Source: an uncultured Anaerolineae bacterium (lineage in GTDB: Bacteria; Chloroflexota; Anaerolineae; Promineifilales; Promineifilaceae). From it: DNA of 64,000 bases. The position numbers and the translations under genes were made by a program. Positions 45,147 to 56,320 of the stretch are shown here, in pieces. Within the stretch, counting starts at the first letter, position 1, and every line of letters starts with the position of its first letter. Under the pieces are notes generated by a model that saw nothing but the letters and a program-made list of their open reading frames with translations, ran no database searches and was not told where the DNA came from. The stretch covers positions 62,001 through 126,000 of the forward strand of contig CAJQMR010000016.1 in the NCBI GenBank assembly GCA_905479495.1, read 5' to 3'.

Positions 45147-45216
45147 CACGAATATTGCGAATGAATCGAATAACACAAATTCAATTTGTACAATTCGTCT
45201 ATTTGTGACATTCGTG
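45147..45216. repeat. CACGAAT-family hairpin
   Basis: Outer arms CACGAAT (45147-45153) and ATTCGTG (45210-45216); inner arms ACAAAT (45175-45180) and ATTTGT (45184-45189). The left arm carries repeated GAAT units. A T run follows at 45222-45229. It lies between the divergent pepF and kinase genes. Confidence 0.55.
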
Positions 45217-45278
45217 ATGAGCTTTTTTTGTTCAATCAACCTGCCTGTATTGAAACACGAATTCACAAAAATGGCGAC

Positions 45279-45307
45279 TGCAAATTCTGACGGTCCTCAG
45301 GTATAAT
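45279..45307 (+). promoter_or_regulatory. Possible promoter of the membrane kinase
   Basis: A perfect TATAAT (45302-45307), preceded by GG, lies 35 bases before the start codon. The -35 region (TGCAAA, 45279-45284) is weak, so an activator may be needed. Confidence 0.35.
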
Positions 45308-45342
45308 CAACGCACTTATCTCTTGGAGAATCGTTTCACATC

Positions 45343-47313
45343 ATGAAGCCAACATTTTTCCAGCTGTTTAAACAACGGTTCAATAATCTGGTACGTCTGG
45401 AGCGGTTGGGCGTGCCGGAAGAACAAATTCGTCAGGCGCTGCACCGGACGCAGATGGATGGGCTGCCGTTTATTTATTTCAGCTTTGGCGTCATGTTTTT
45501 TGTGTATGCGCTTATTCAATATTATTTGCTAAATGAGGATGGGCAGCTGCTTATGGTGCAAGTGGCCGTGGGCAGTGGTGTTTTTCTACTGGCTGGCTTT
45601 GTACTGTTGTTACGGGGCCATGTGCCTGCCAAATATGCCGAGCGGGGAACGGCCGTTGTCGCCAGTGTCATCTTGCTCACCATTCTGCTCCGCTTTTACC
45701 TCAATCCAATTGCCAACCAGTCGGCCAATCTCGCCCTGTTTCTGTTTGGCGCGGGGGTCATGTTTACTTCGCTGCGCTGGTACATGTTTATGCAGGCGGT
45801 GTCATTGGCGGCTTGGGGCATCATAATCTGGCTTTATCCAGACCAGGATGAATGGCTCTATTTTGGCGTGATGATTTTTGTTGCTACCTTCACTGGCCTG
45901 GTGGCCCATTGGGTGCGCATGCATGCGCTGGAAAAAGCGGAGATTTTCCGTTTTGTGGAGCAGCGACAGCGCAAGGAACTGGTGCAGCGTACTGTGCAGC
46001 AGCAGACCAGCTATGCCGTGGGCCAACGTATCACCTCCATTTTGGAGCTAGACACGCTGCTGGATCAAATTGCCACGCTTATCTGGCAAAAATATGATGC
46101 CTATTACGTTGGTGTCTTTTTGCCCAAAAACAGCCGTCTGGCCATAGAAGCGGTGGCGGAAGCCGGAGAAGGCGTGCCAGCCGAGGGGCTAAATTTACAA
46201 GCCGGGTTAAAGGGGCTGGTCGGCTGGGTGATGGCCAATGGACGGCCGTTGTGCATCGATGACATCACCCGCGATTTTCGTTACAAAGCCGATGAAAAAG
46301 CGCCCAACGCCCAGTCCGAAATCTTGCTGCCGCTAAAGATGGGAGACAAGGTGCTGGGCGTGCTCGATTTACAGAGCGATCAGCCAGGGGCCTTCTTGCC
46401 CAACGAAATTCCTAACTTTCAACTTTTAGCGGATCAGGTGGCCATTGCTCTGGAAAATGCCCAGCTTTATGCTGAGATCAAGCAGTTTAACCAGCAGCTG
46501 GAGCAAAAAGTAGCTGAGCGTACCCACGCCTTGCAAGAGGCATACGGTCAGCTGGAGCGCCTGGACAAAACGAAGACGGATTTTATTACGATTGCCTCTC
46601 ATGAAATGCGTACGCCGCTGACAATTGTGAATTTTAATGCCCAGATGCTGCTGGAAGATGAGGAGATTCTGGCTAACAGCTTCCACAAAAAATGGGCCGA
46701 GGGCATTGGCCGAGGAGCCGCCCGCATGGAAGAAGTGGTGCAAAGCATGCTGGATGTGGCCAAGATCGACAGCAGTTCGCTGGATCTTTACCTGGCACCG
46801 GTGGATGTTCTCTTTTTGCTGCGGCAGATTAGCAAACGGTTTGCGCAACCCTTGGCGGAGCGCAACATCACGCTGCAACTTGAAGGTTCGACGAAGCTGC
46901 CAGAGGTTGAGGCTGATGTCGAGGCGCTGCAGAAGGTGTTTTATCAGGTCATCATAAACGCCATCAAATACACACCAGACGGGGGGGCGGTGCGGATAGA
47001 CGGCCGTTTTCATTCCTCAAATAACAACAGCGCAGGCGAGGTTGAAATCATTATCAGCGACAGCGGTGTAGGCATTGCCCCAGAGATTCAGGAACTGATC
47101 TTTGAGAAGTTTTACCAGACGGGGGAAGTAATGCTGCACTCGTCGGGTAAGACCAGTTTTAAGGGGGGTGGGGCTGGCCTGGGATTGGCCATTGCTAAGG
47201 GAATTGTGCTGGCGCACAACGGCCGTATCTGGGCCGAAAGCGAAGGCCACGACGAAGATCTCCTGCCCGGCAGCCGCTTCCACATTGTGCTGCCTGTTAA
47301 ACAACCGCAATAG
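45343..47313 (+). CDS. Membrane sensor histidine kinase with GAF domain
   Basis: A 656-residue kinase. About six transmembrane helices span residues 45-195, followed by a helical linker, a GAF domain (about 215-370), a coiled coil (QQLEQKVAERTHALQEAYGQLERLDK), HisKA with ASHEMRTP (His420) and HATPase_c (about 520-650) with NAIKYTPDGG, DSGVGIA and GAGLGLAI. No response regulator is adjacent. The multi-helix N terminus may sense a membrane-soluble or envelope signal. Confidence 0.9.
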   Translation: MKPTFFQLFKQRFNNLVRLERLGVPEEQIRQALHRTQMDGLPFIYFSFGVMFFVYALIQYYLLNEDGQLLMVQVAVGSGVFLLAGFVLLLRGHVPAKYAERGTAVVASVILLTILLRFYLNPIANQSANLALFLFGAGVMFTSLRWYMFMQAVSLAAWGIIIWLYPDQDEWLYFGVMIFVATFTGLVAHWVRMHALEKAEIFRFVEQRQRKELVQRTVQQQTSYAVGQRITSILELDTLLDQIATLIWQKYDAYYVGVFLPKNSRLAIEAVAEAGEGVPAEGLNLQAGLKGLVGWVMANGRPLCIDDITRDFRYKADEKAPNAQSEILLPLKMGDKVLGVLDLQSDQPGAFLPNEIPNFQLLADQVAIALENAQLYAEIKQFNQQLEQKVAERTHALQEAYGQLERLDKTKTDFITIASHEMRTPLTIVNFNAQMLLEDEEILANSFHKKWAEGIGRGAARMEEVVQSMLDVAKIDSSSLDLYLAPVDVLFLLRQISKRFAQPLAERNITLQLEGSTKLPEVEADVEALQKVFYQVIINAIKYTPDGGAVRIDGRFHSSNNNSAGEVEIIISDSGVGIAPEIQELIFEKFYQTGEVMLHSSGKTSFKGGGAGLGLAIAKGIVLAHNGRIWAESEGHDEDLLPGSRFHIVLPVKQPQ

Positions 47314-47337
47314 AATTATTTACCCTACCCTTTGATT

Positions 47338-47395
47338 GTCACTCCCGCGAAGGCGGGAGTCCATAAGTCTGGATTCCTGCCTTCGCGGGAATGAC
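47338..47395. repeat. CCCGCGAAGGCGGGA palindromic repeat (REP/dRS3-like)
   Basis: Two 26-nt arms (47338-47363 and 47370-47395) with a 6-nt loop and three differences that would be G-U pairs in RNA. The core TCCCGCGAAGGCGGGA resembles palindromic repeats known from many bacterial genomes. It lies between convergent genes and may terminate both. Confidence 0.75.
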
Positions 47396-47409
47396 AGGTG
47401 GCGCTAATC

Positions 47410-48522
47410 TTATTCTTCTTCTGGATCGGGGTTTTCTTGCCTGCTTTCGTAGTTGGCAACTTCTTGTTTGAGCCGTTCGTTTTCTTTGCTGGCGCGGTAA
47501 GTGAGGTAGGCCAGCGCCAATCCCAACGGGCCACCAGTGCCCAACAGCAGCAAAACATTATCCGCCAACCCATCTACAATCTGGTTCCAGCGGCTTTTGG
47601 GCGCAACGCGAATATTGCGTGAGATGCTTTGTGTCAAAATGGGGATGCCGCTCGCTGCCTCCGGTTCCTTGTATAAATTCACCGTGACCACCTGCGCTTC
47701 GCCGGGCGTGGTTGCCACGACGTCCCAGGTCCAAACTGCGGGCAGCGTGGTGCTGATGACGCGAGACAGGCGCACGTTGTTGCCGCCGCTGGGGAACACG
47801 TCAAATGCGGGTGCGTTCAATTCGGCAGACATAAGCGGGAATAGCTCAATCGTCTGTTCATAAAAAGCGCGTTCGCCATCGTTGTAGCTGGCGTCAATAC
47901 GCACCACGCCGGTGACGTGTGGTTCATGTTCACCAATAGTAGCCAGTTCCGGATCGGCGATTATTTCCACGGTGATGACGCCACTTTCGGCCACTACCAT
48001 TGCCAAGGGGTGGGTGATTTCCAGGCGACCGGTGGGTTCAAGCGCTTCAGGTGTTCCGCCGCCAGACTCGGTATCTGTTGTGGCGTCTGGCTGGGGCGTA
48101 TTGGTTGGCGGTGGTGTGTCAGTGGGGGGAACGGCCGTAACTGCCACTTCTTGCGGAATAATCAACGTTTGCCCTGCCGTGATGGTGTTGGGATTGGTGA
48201 GATTGTTTGCCTCGGCGATTTCTTTGATGGGGACCTCAAACCGACCGCTAATCGTCGCCAGCGTATCGCCGGGCTGGATGGTGTAGGTAACGGCCGTTCG
48301 CGTCATGGTTGCGGTTGGCGTGATCGTGGACGTTGGCGTCAGGGCGGCTTCCTGTGTGGTTTCGGGTTGGCTGGCAACCGTGTTTTGGGGCAAAGGGATG
48401 GGGGTGGTGGTGGGTGGCAAAGAAACCAGGTGAGGGGCTGATGGGGAGCGTTGGCCGCAGGCAACGGCCGTTACCCCCATAAAAATGATGATCACGAAAA
48501 ATAGAATGCGTAAACGTCTCAA
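47410..48522 (-). CDS. LysM-domain lipoprotein with C-terminal membrane helix
   Basis: A 370-residue exported protein. The signal sequence ends at a lipobox-like TAVAC (Cys22), followed by a Thr/Pro linker, one LysM domain (about 79-125, YTIQPGDTLATISGRFEVP) that binds glycan chains, a second Thr/Pro linker, and a beta-rich domain (about 165-310). A C-terminal membrane helix (about 325-345) and a charged coil close the protein. Having both a lipid anchor and a C-terminal helix is unusual. It probably attaches to peptidoglycan or surface polysaccharide. Confidence 0.83.
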   Translation of the reverse strand: MRRLRILFFVIIIFMGVTAVACGQRSPSAPHLVSLPPTTTPIPLPQNTVASQPETTQEAALTPTSTITPTATMTRTAVTYTIQPGDTLATISGRFEVPIKEIAEANNLTNPNTITAGQTLIIPQEVAVTAVPPTDTPPPTNTPQPDATTDTESGGGTPEALEPTGRLEITHPLAMVVAESGVITVEIIADPELATIGEHEPHVTGVVRIDASYNDGERAFYEQTIELFPLMSAELNAPAFDVFPSGGNNVRLSRVISTTLPAVWTWDVVATTPGEAQVVTVNLYKEPEAASGIPILTQSISRNIRVAPKSRWNQIVDGLADNVLLLLGTGGPLGLALAYLTYRASKENERLKQEVANYESRQENPDPEEE

Positions 48523-48649
48523 CTGCCACCTCGTTTCGATAGATATTTCGCGTAGTCAGTAATATGCTAAGCCCTGTAAAATATTAGGTGGAAAGCTGAA
48601 TTATGTCAAACTGATAAGCTTCTTCCGATTGCTCAAGACAGAAACAGAA

Positions 48650-49768
48650 TCATGAACGATTTAAATCTGGTGAAAGCAGGCCCATGCCTAACCGCTCCAT
48701 TTCTTTGATAAAGGGCAGTAGTTGAACCGCGTGTCCCATAAACTGTAGACCGGATTGGGTGATAAGGCCCTGCAAAATCTGGCCTGCGGCTGCTACAACG
48801 GGAATTGCGGTGGCCAGGTACATATCTGTTTGGGATAGAGTGAAGGTAAATTGGCGGGAACGGCCGTTTCTCATGCCCTCAGCCACAATCCGCTGCACAA
48901 TGCCAAAGGGGGGACGTGTGAAATGCCTGATGCTCCAAAGTAATAAGCGGGTGACCAGCTTTGCCAATCGCTCAGATTGCAGTAGCGAGAATATCTGCCA
49001 CAAGAGCAGGATGGTGTCAGTGACTGGGTTCAAGCTGCCTTGATACAAACGTAGTTGCTCTATCTTTAACCTTTTGGGTAGGGAACCTAATTCATTTAAG
49101 GAAACCGGAAGCGCCAATTGATAACCAAATCGATCACCAAAAAAGATGCGGCGTAACCTCAGCAATGAAGCGCGTCGCCACTGACCTTGCTCATAAACGG
49201 CAGCTGGCTGCTGACGGGCGTGAGAGATAAGATCGTAGGCTCCAGCGTATGCCATGTCACGGTCGCGATAAAGTGAAGCCAGTGTGACGTTTGTAACTTT
49301 ATCGAACTTCTTAGCTGCCAATCGCGTCAATACCGAAGGGCAGCCAGGGATAATTCCTGCCTCCGTTAAAACAATGCAGCCACGAGAAGCCAGTTGATTG
49401 GCCTGTGACCCAAATAATGCTTGCTTTTCTTTGTCTGGTGTAAGATCAATATAGTGAATACCGCTGTCCAAGACCACGCGCAGCATGATTTCAGCTTGAT
49501 TGCCCCGGTAGCCCAGACAAACAATTACCAGATCGGTTTGGGCCACCGCCTTGCGTAAGCCAGCTTCATCACCAGCATCCACGGCGTGTGCTGAAACTCG
49601 CGTACGACCAAATTTGCTAGCCAGCTTGTCGCTCAATTCTTGCGCTTTCTGGGCGTGCCTCCCAGCAATGATGATGTGTTTAACTGCCGTTGCTTGCAAT
49701 AGCAGTTGGGCAATTTTGCGTCCGGCATTACCATAGCCGCCCAGAATCAAAATGGTGGCTTCATCCAC
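48650..49768 (-). CDS. Saccharopine dehydrogenase-like NAD(P)-binding protein
   Basis: A 372-residue protein. The N-terminal Rossmann motif ILILGGYGNAGR (6-17) and the following IIIAGRHAQKAQEL match the saccharopine dehydrogenase / trans-acting enoyl reductase group. GIHYIDLTPDK and AGIIPGCPSVL are typical downstream segments. The start is GTG 49768, overlapping the end of the upstream methyltransferase gene by 8 bases, so the two are coupled. The true substrate is unknown; lysine biosynthesis is not implied. Confidence 0.8.
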   Translation of the reverse strand: MDEATILILGGYGNAGRKIAQLLLQATAVKHIIIAGRHAQKAQELSDKLASKFGRTRVSAHAVDAGDEAGLRKAVAQTDLVIVCLGYRGNQAEIMLRVVLDSGIHYIDLTPDKEKQALFGSQANQLASRGCIVLTEAGIIPGCPSVLTRLAAKKFDKVTNVTLASLYRDRDMAYAGAYDLISHARQQPAAVYEQGQWRRASLLRLRRIFFGDRFGYQLALPVSLNELGSLPKRLKIEQLRLYQGSLNPVTDTILLLWQIFSLLQSERLAKLVTRLLLWSIRHFTRPPFGIVQRIVAEGMRNGRSRQFTFTLSQTDMYLATAIPVVAAAGQILQGLITQSGLQFMGHAVQLLPFIKEMERLGMGLLSPDLNRS

Positions 49769-50411
49769 GGGAGTGTCTCGACGGTGGTGGAGCTTGCTGG
49801 CGATGCCGGCCTGGTAAGCCCAGGTAGCGAGGCGTCATCGCTTGATACCGCTGATAAGCTGGGCCATGCTGCTGGTGCAAATGCTCCTCTTCAAGAAAAA
49901 CCTGGGCATGGATTGCAACATCGCCCAGCAGCCACAAGGTCAGTGTAAGGGCATTGGGCATGACCAGAAACAGGCCCAGTAAATTCAGGCGCATTCCCAG
50001 GAAGATTGGGTTGCGTGAAAATCGAAATATGCCGCTGGTTACCAATGATGTTTCATGTTCCTCATCAATGCCAATTCGCCATGAACTGCCCATCTGCGCC
50101 TGGGCAATTAGCACCCAGCCAAAGGCAAAAATGAGCAGACTGGTGCCAACGGCCGTTGCTAACCAGCCTTCTAACCAAACCATTGCCCCCAGATGGACGT
50201 ACCAGCTATCTGGTGCCACGCTGTAGAGCAGAACAGCAATGAATATGCCAAGAGAAACCAGACGGTAAAGTCGCCCCAAAAAGCCAGCCAGACCCCCTGT
50301 TTGGGCAAGTTGGTAAGGGTTTATGCCGGTGGTCTGCCAGGTGACATAGCTGCGCCAGAAAAAGGCAAGCCCGTAAAACAAAAAGAGGTAAATAACAAGA
50401 AATAGCTTCAT
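49761..50411 (-). CDS. ICMT-like membrane methyltransferase
   Basis: A 216-residue membrane protein with about five helices and the isoprenylcysteine methyltransferase / phospholipid methyltransferase signature: SSWRIGIDEEHETSLVTSGIFRFSRNPIFLGM, then a C-terminal EEEHL and YQRYQAMTPRYL. Bacterial members methylate lipids or unknown membrane substrates with SAM. Coupled by overlap to the saccharopine-dehydrogenase-like gene. It begins 10 bases after the metal ATPase gene ends, so all three could share a transcript. Confidence 0.82.
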   Translation of the reverse strand: MKLFLVIYLFLFYGLAFFWRSYVTWQTTGINPYQLAQTGGLAGFLGRLYRLVSLGIFIAVLLYSVAPDSWYVHLGAMVWLEGWLATAVGTSLLIFAFGWVLIAQAQMGSSWRIGIDEEHETSLVTSGIFRFSRNPIFLGMRLNLLGLFLVMPNALTLTLWLLGDVAIHAQVFLEEEHLHQQHGPAYQRYQAMTPRYLGLPGRHRQQAPPPSRHSRG

Positions 50412-50420
50412 GGTTTTTGG

Positions 50421-52649
<2,229 letters not shown>

Positions 52650-52687
52650 TCGTTTTTGACTCCTGTAAATAGTTACTGATGGTTAGG

Positions 52688-52720
52688 GGCTAGTTTTCTA
52701 CTAGCCACAATCAACTAGCC
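52688..52720. repeat. GGCTAGTT inverted repeat in the ATPase leader
   Basis: GGCTAGTT (52688-52695) pairs with AACTAGCC (52713-52720); an extra CTAGCC unit lies between. It falls just downstream of the MerR-type promoter, within the ATPase mRNA leader. Confidence 0.5.
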
Positions 52721-52733
52721 ACCAGCGATTACT

Positions 52734-52765
52734 ATGTTACACCTTAAAGTCGGGTTCAAGGTCAA
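52734..52765 (-). promoter_or_regulatory. MerR-type operator/promoter of the metal ATPase
   Basis: On the minus strand TTGACC (52765-52760) and TAACAT (52739-52734) are separated by 20 bp, the over-long spacer characteristic of MerR-activated promoters. The spacer holds a 22-bp dyad (52741-52762) with ACCTT/AAGGT ends and inner AA/TT, mismatched only at two pairs. Adjacent MerR and metal ATPase genes support metal-induced activation. Confidence 0.85.
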
Positions 52766-52783
52766 GGGGGAATTTGGTAATCC

Positions 52784-52817
52784 GTGATCAGTAAACGGTT
52801 TACGGTTTACCGATCAC
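52784..52817. repeat. GTAATC/GTAAAC-family hairpin at the merR 3' end
   Basis: GTGATCAGTAAAC (52784-52796) against GTTTACCGATCAC (52805-52817), one mismatch. The repeat encodes the last residues (VNGDR) and stop of the MerR protein. Confidence 0.7.
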
Positions 52818-53589
52818 CGTTTACGGAAGATTGTTCGCTTTCCAGGGCGAGGAACAGGCGGGCCAAGATGAAGGCGCTGTCCCCCGTGGCTATCAGGAGG
52901 AAGCCTTCTTCATTGTGGGAAAATTCAGGGGCGGCGTTGGTGTGCAAGGCGCAGCTGGCTTCCAACTGGGTTAGTTGGTGCAAGGCGTCGCCGATGGCCG
53001 GATCGTTGCTAACGACCAGGATGTGGTAGGCGTCGTTTTCTTGCCAGACGTGCACGTGTTGGCCGTGCAGGGTATTGAGGAGTTGGTGGCCTACGGCCGT
53101 ATTCAGCACACAGCCGCCATAATGTCCTAACCAATCCAGCAAAGTGCTGGCCGGGGTCTGCGCTGCCGGATGGGAACAGAGCCGCGCCAGCAAATCGCTT
53201 AGCTGGTCATGGTGCAGGGGAGATTGGCGCGATTGCACATCTTGCAGGAAGAGGTCCAATTCGTGGCGCATTACTAACAGTTCGGTGAGCTGCTTTTCCA
53301 GAGCAATAAATCGATTTTCCGCCAATTGGCTCAAGGTGTCGCTGGCAATTTTGCCATCATCCCAACCGGCCAACAGCGTGCGTATGTCTGCCAGGGAGAA
53401 ACCCAGCCGCTGGGCACGCTGGATGAGATGAAGCCGTTCGGCCGTTTCTGGTTGATAGAGTCGGTAGCCAGAATCGGAACGGCCGTGTGGCGTTAGCAGC
53501 CCTTCTTTTTCATAATAGCGTAGGGTGGAGGGGCGCGTTTGGGCCAAGTCGGCTAGTTGACCGATGGTAATGAGGGCGTTTGGGTTCAT
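52807..53589 (-). CDS. MerR-family regulator with extra C-terminal domain
   Basis: A 260-residue MerR protein, about twice the usual length. The winged helix-turn-helix is at about 8-75 (TIGQLADLAQTRPSTLRYYEKEGLL, GYRLYQPETAERLHLIQRAQRLGFSLADI), followed by the dimerisation coil (about 80-115). The added C-terminal 140 residues contain cysteines in RLCSHP, GGCVLN and SCALHT and histidines that could bind metal. It lies just upstream of the metal ATPase in the same direction and probably controls the promoter at 52734-52765. The final SVNGDR comes from an intergenic repeat. Confidence 0.87.
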   Translation of the reverse strand: MNPNALITIGQLADLAQTRPSTLRYYEKEGLLTPHGRSDSGYRLYQPETAERLHLIQRAQRLGFSLADIRTLLAGWDDGKIASDTLSQLAENRFIALEKQLTELLVMRHELDLFLQDVQSRQSPLHHDQLSDLLARLCSHPAAQTPASTLLDWLGHYGGCVLNTAVGHQLLNTLHGQHVHVWQENDAYHILVVSNDPAIGDALHQLTQLEASCALHTNAAPEFSHNEEGFLLIATGDSAFILARLFLALESEQSSVNGDR

Positions 53590-53775
53590 CCCTTCATATT
53601 AATCAGGTTCTGAATTTTTGCCACAAAAAATGAGAGAAATTCGCATTTCGCCCTCAAAAAGCATATACTGGCATATTGCGTCTGTGTCTGGCACTTCCCG
53701 GTTTAACAGGCAATCAATAGATAATAAGCGGGCTGAGATTGCGACTTGGCTCAAATTAGCCAAGGAGTATTTTCC

Positions 53776-55068
53776 GTGAGTTTTACCCAATTTTCGCTTG
53801 ATCCCCGCCTGGAAGCGGGCATTCGAGATGTTGGCTTTACCGAGCCGACCCCCATTCAAGAACAAGCCATCCCTCATGTTTTAGCCGAGAAGGATTTATT
53901 GGGCATCGCCCAAACAGGTACGGGCAAAACGGCCGCTTTCATGCTGCCCATCCTGCAACGATTGACCCAAGGCCCATTGCGCCAGGTGCGTGCCTTGATT
54001 GTGGCGCCTACGCGGGAGCTGGCAGAACAAATCCATCAAACGGCCGTTGACTTGGGCAAATATACCAAAGTGCGCAGCGTTACCGTTTACGGCGGCGTCA
54101 GCAAAAAAGGGCAGATTGATGCCCTGCGGCGTGGGTCTGAAATTGTTGTGGCCTGTCCTGGCCGCTTGCTCGATCTGGCTGGAGACAAAAGTATCGATCT
54201 TTCTAAAGTAGAGGTGTTGGTGCTGGATGAGGCCGACCGCATGTGTGACATGGGCTTTTTGCCTGATATTCGCCGCATCCTTAAACTGGTGCCGCGAGAC
54301 CGCCAAACCTTGTTCTTCTCCGCCACCATGCCTAACGACATTCGCGAATTGGCTGACGATATCTTGAATGACCCCCTTACCGTGCAGATTGGCATGATCG
54401 CCCCAGCCAAAACGGTGTCACATGCTCTTTACCCCGTGCCCAACGGCTTAAAGAAAAAACTGCTGTTCACCATTTTGGAAGAGATGGCGACCGGGCGCGT
54501 GCTGATTTTTACACGCACCAAGCGGCGGGCTCGCTTTTTGGCGCGTGATTTAGACAAAAAAGGATACCGAGCGGAGGCGCTGCAAGGCAATATGTCGCAA
54601 AATCGGCGGCAGAAGGCAATTGATGGTTTCCGCAGCGGCAAATACGATATTTTGGTGGCAACCGACATTGCGGCCAGAGGCATCGACGTTGCCGAAATCT
54701 CACATGTGATCAATTTTGACATGCCAGACACGGCAGATGCCTACACGCACAGAATCGGCCGTACGGGGCGGGCAGAAGAGGAAGGCGATGCCTTCACCTT
54801 CGCTACAGACGACGATGCGGCGATGATACGGGACATTGAGCGCGTACTCAAAACGCGCCTGGAGCGGCGGCGCTGGCCCGGTTTTGATTACGGTAGCTTC
54901 GATCCGGAAAAACCATTGGTGACCCATCAATCTGCCAAGCCCAGTTCCAACGGGTCCGGTAGAGGGGGCGCGAATAACTATTCTCGGCGGGGAGGATCAG
55001 GGGCTAAAAGACGGCCGTCTGGACAGCGTCGTCCGGGCGGTGGTGGCAAGCAAACAAGATCACGTTAA
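53776..55068 (+). CDS. DEAD-box RNA helicase (RhlE-like)
   Basis: A 430-residue ATP-dependent RNA helicase. Motifs in order: Q motif (FTEPTPIQEQAI), I AQTGTGKT (45-52), Ia PTRELAEQ, II DEAD in VLDEADRM, III SAT, IV-V LIFTRTKRR and ATDIAARGIDV, VI HRIGRTGRA. The C-terminal tail is basic and Gly/Arg-rich, as in RhlE/CsdA proteins acting on rRNA or mRNA. Start GTG 53776 (MSFTQFSLDP) is preferred because AAGGAG lies 8 bases upstream; TTG 53746 would be 10 codons earlier without one. Confidence 0.93.
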   Translation: MSFTQFSLDPRLEAGIRDVGFTEPTPIQEQAIPHVLAEKDLLGIAQTGTGKTAAFMLPILQRLTQGPLRQVRALIVAPTRELAEQIHQTAVDLGKYTKVRSVTVYGGVSKKGQIDALRRGSEIVVACPGRLLDLAGDKSIDLSKVEVLVLDEADRMCDMGFLPDIRRILKLVPRDRQTLFFSATMPNDIRELADDILNDPLTVQIGMIAPAKTVSHALYPVPNGLKKKLLFTILEEMATGRVLIFTRTKRRARFLARDLDKKGYRAEALQGNMSQNRRQKAIDGFRSGKYDILVATDIAARGIDVAEISHVINFDMPDTADAYTHRIGRTGRAEEEGDAFTFATDDDAAMIRDIERVLKTRLERRRWPGFDYGSFDPEKPLVTHQSAKPSSNGSGRGGANNYSRRGGSGAKRRPSGQRRPGGGGKQTRSR

Positions 55069-55088
55069 CTGAGCGTTTGTTGTTTGGG

Positions 55089-55121
55089 AAACGGCCATTA
55101 TTGATTTGAACGCGGCCGTTT
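55089..55121. terminator. AAACGGCC/GGCCGTTT hairpin with T tail
   Basis: AAACGGCC (55089-55096) pairs with GGCCGTTT (55114-55121), then TT and a T-rich stretch. It separates the convergent helicase and membrane-protein genes. The arms are half-copies of the genome motif. Confidence 0.7.
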
Positions 55122-55143
55122 TTCATTTTGGCTTATTAGGCGT

Positions 55144-55515
55144 TCATAACCACTGATTTGACCGCCGCTGATGTAAAATCAGCATTATCCCCAACAAAAT
55201 GACGTCTAGCAGCAGTGTTAGAAAATCAAAAATGCCAAACTGGTCGGTGAATGTCAGAATGATGTTTACGGCCAGGATGGCAATGATGGTAAAGCGATAC
55301 CAGCCTGGCTGCTTTTGAATGGCCCAACTGCACCACAAAAAGGCGGCTACGTTGCCCAACATCAAAATGGCAATCACCCAAAGGGTAGCTGGACTACCAA
55401 CACCGCCGTTTCTAATCCGTACCATGCTCCAAATGCCGAACGTCAGCCAAACGGCCGCATCCAGCCAAAAAAGCCATTTACCAAGTTGAATTAATTTATC
55501 AGAATCTGGTTTCAT
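55144..55515 (-). CDS. Small four-helix membrane protein, function unknown
   Basis: A 123-residue protein with four predicted transmembrane helices (about 12-30, 43-65, 72-90 and 96-115). No family is recognised. Its ATG directly follows the TAA of the amidotransferase-like gene (TAAATG), so translation is probably coupled and the two may work together. Confidence 0.7.
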   Translation of the reverse strand: MKPDSDKLIQLGKWLFWLDAAVWLTFGIWSMVRIRNGGVGSPATLWVIAILMLGNVAAFLWCSWAIQKQPGWYRFTIIAILAVNIILTFTDQFGIFDFLTLLLDVILLGIMLILHQRRSNQWL

Positions 55516-56196
55516 TTAGGGAATCAATCCTGCCAAGCGGCAAAAATTTTCGATGAGAACCCGACCAGCGGGATGCTCATCGGTGTAATATTCGGGGTGG
55601 AACTGGGTGCCAATGATGAGGTGGGTGTTGTGGATGAAGATTTGGTGGGGGGAAACGGCCGTTTCTCCATAATTCTCAAACTCAGCCGGTATTGCTTTTG
55701 CTTCCCAAGAATGTGCCTGTCGCATAATCGGCGCGTCACCTAATCCTGCCAACAGCGGATGTGATTTGATAATGGAAATTGGCTGGTAGCCAAACTCCTT
55801 TTTCATGCCAGGGGCAAAATCAGGCTTGGGATCAACCTCATCCTTTGCTAACGGACCGATGGGAGCCACAAGCGTGTCAAATGCTTCAGTCAAAACCTCA
55901 AAGCCACCGCAAAAGCCTAAAACTGGCCACCGCTTGCTGGTAATTGCGCTGTGTAGACCAACCAATGCTGCTGGATCGTATTCATTCGGGTTGGCACTGC
56001 TGCCAGAGATAAAGATGGCCTTGGCAGCTAGCTGTTGCAAAAGGGCAGGTGTTGCCTGATTGTAACGCACAATCAGACATTGATCGCCGGTAATGTCTTC
56101 CAAACGATACTTAATGCGTACCCGTGCAGCCATGATCTTTTCGCCCCACGGCTTCGCGTAGGCATCAGCATGCTCATTGTCAACAAATATCAACAT
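55516..56196 (-). CDS. Class I glutamine amidotransferase-like protein
   Basis: A 226-residue GATase1-fold protein. The nucleophile elbow is GFCGGFE (Cys about 95), and GTQFHPEYY supplies the histidine and glutamate of the triad, so hydrolase activity is plausible. No synthetase partner is adjacent, so it may act as a stand-alone peptidase or gamma-glutamyl hydrolase. It is coupled to the small membrane protein. Confidence 0.82.
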   Translation of the reverse strand: MLIFVDNEHADAYAKPWGEKIMAARVRIKYRLEDITGDQCLIVRYNQATPALLQQLAAKAIFISGSSANPNEYDPAALVGLHSAITSKRWPVLGFCGGFEVLTEAFDTLVAPIGPLAKDEVDPKPDFAPGMKKEFGYQPISIIKSHPLLAGLGDAPIMRQAHSWEAKAIPAEFENYGETAVSPHQIFIHNTHLIIGTQFHPEYYTDEHPAGRVLIENFCRLAGLIP

Positions 56197-56320
56197 ATCA
56201 CTAAATATAACCTCGTTCCAGATCCATATTTCGACCCGTAAAAATAAAATAATCTTTTACATCCCGGCTATTGTAAAGCAGCAATGTGATGATGCCCAGG
56301 AACATGCCAATGGGTTCTAG

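Noticed and set aside
53599..53877. 92-codon minus-strand ORF
   Set aside because: It overlaps the helicase start in antisense and covers the promoter region; no supporting features.
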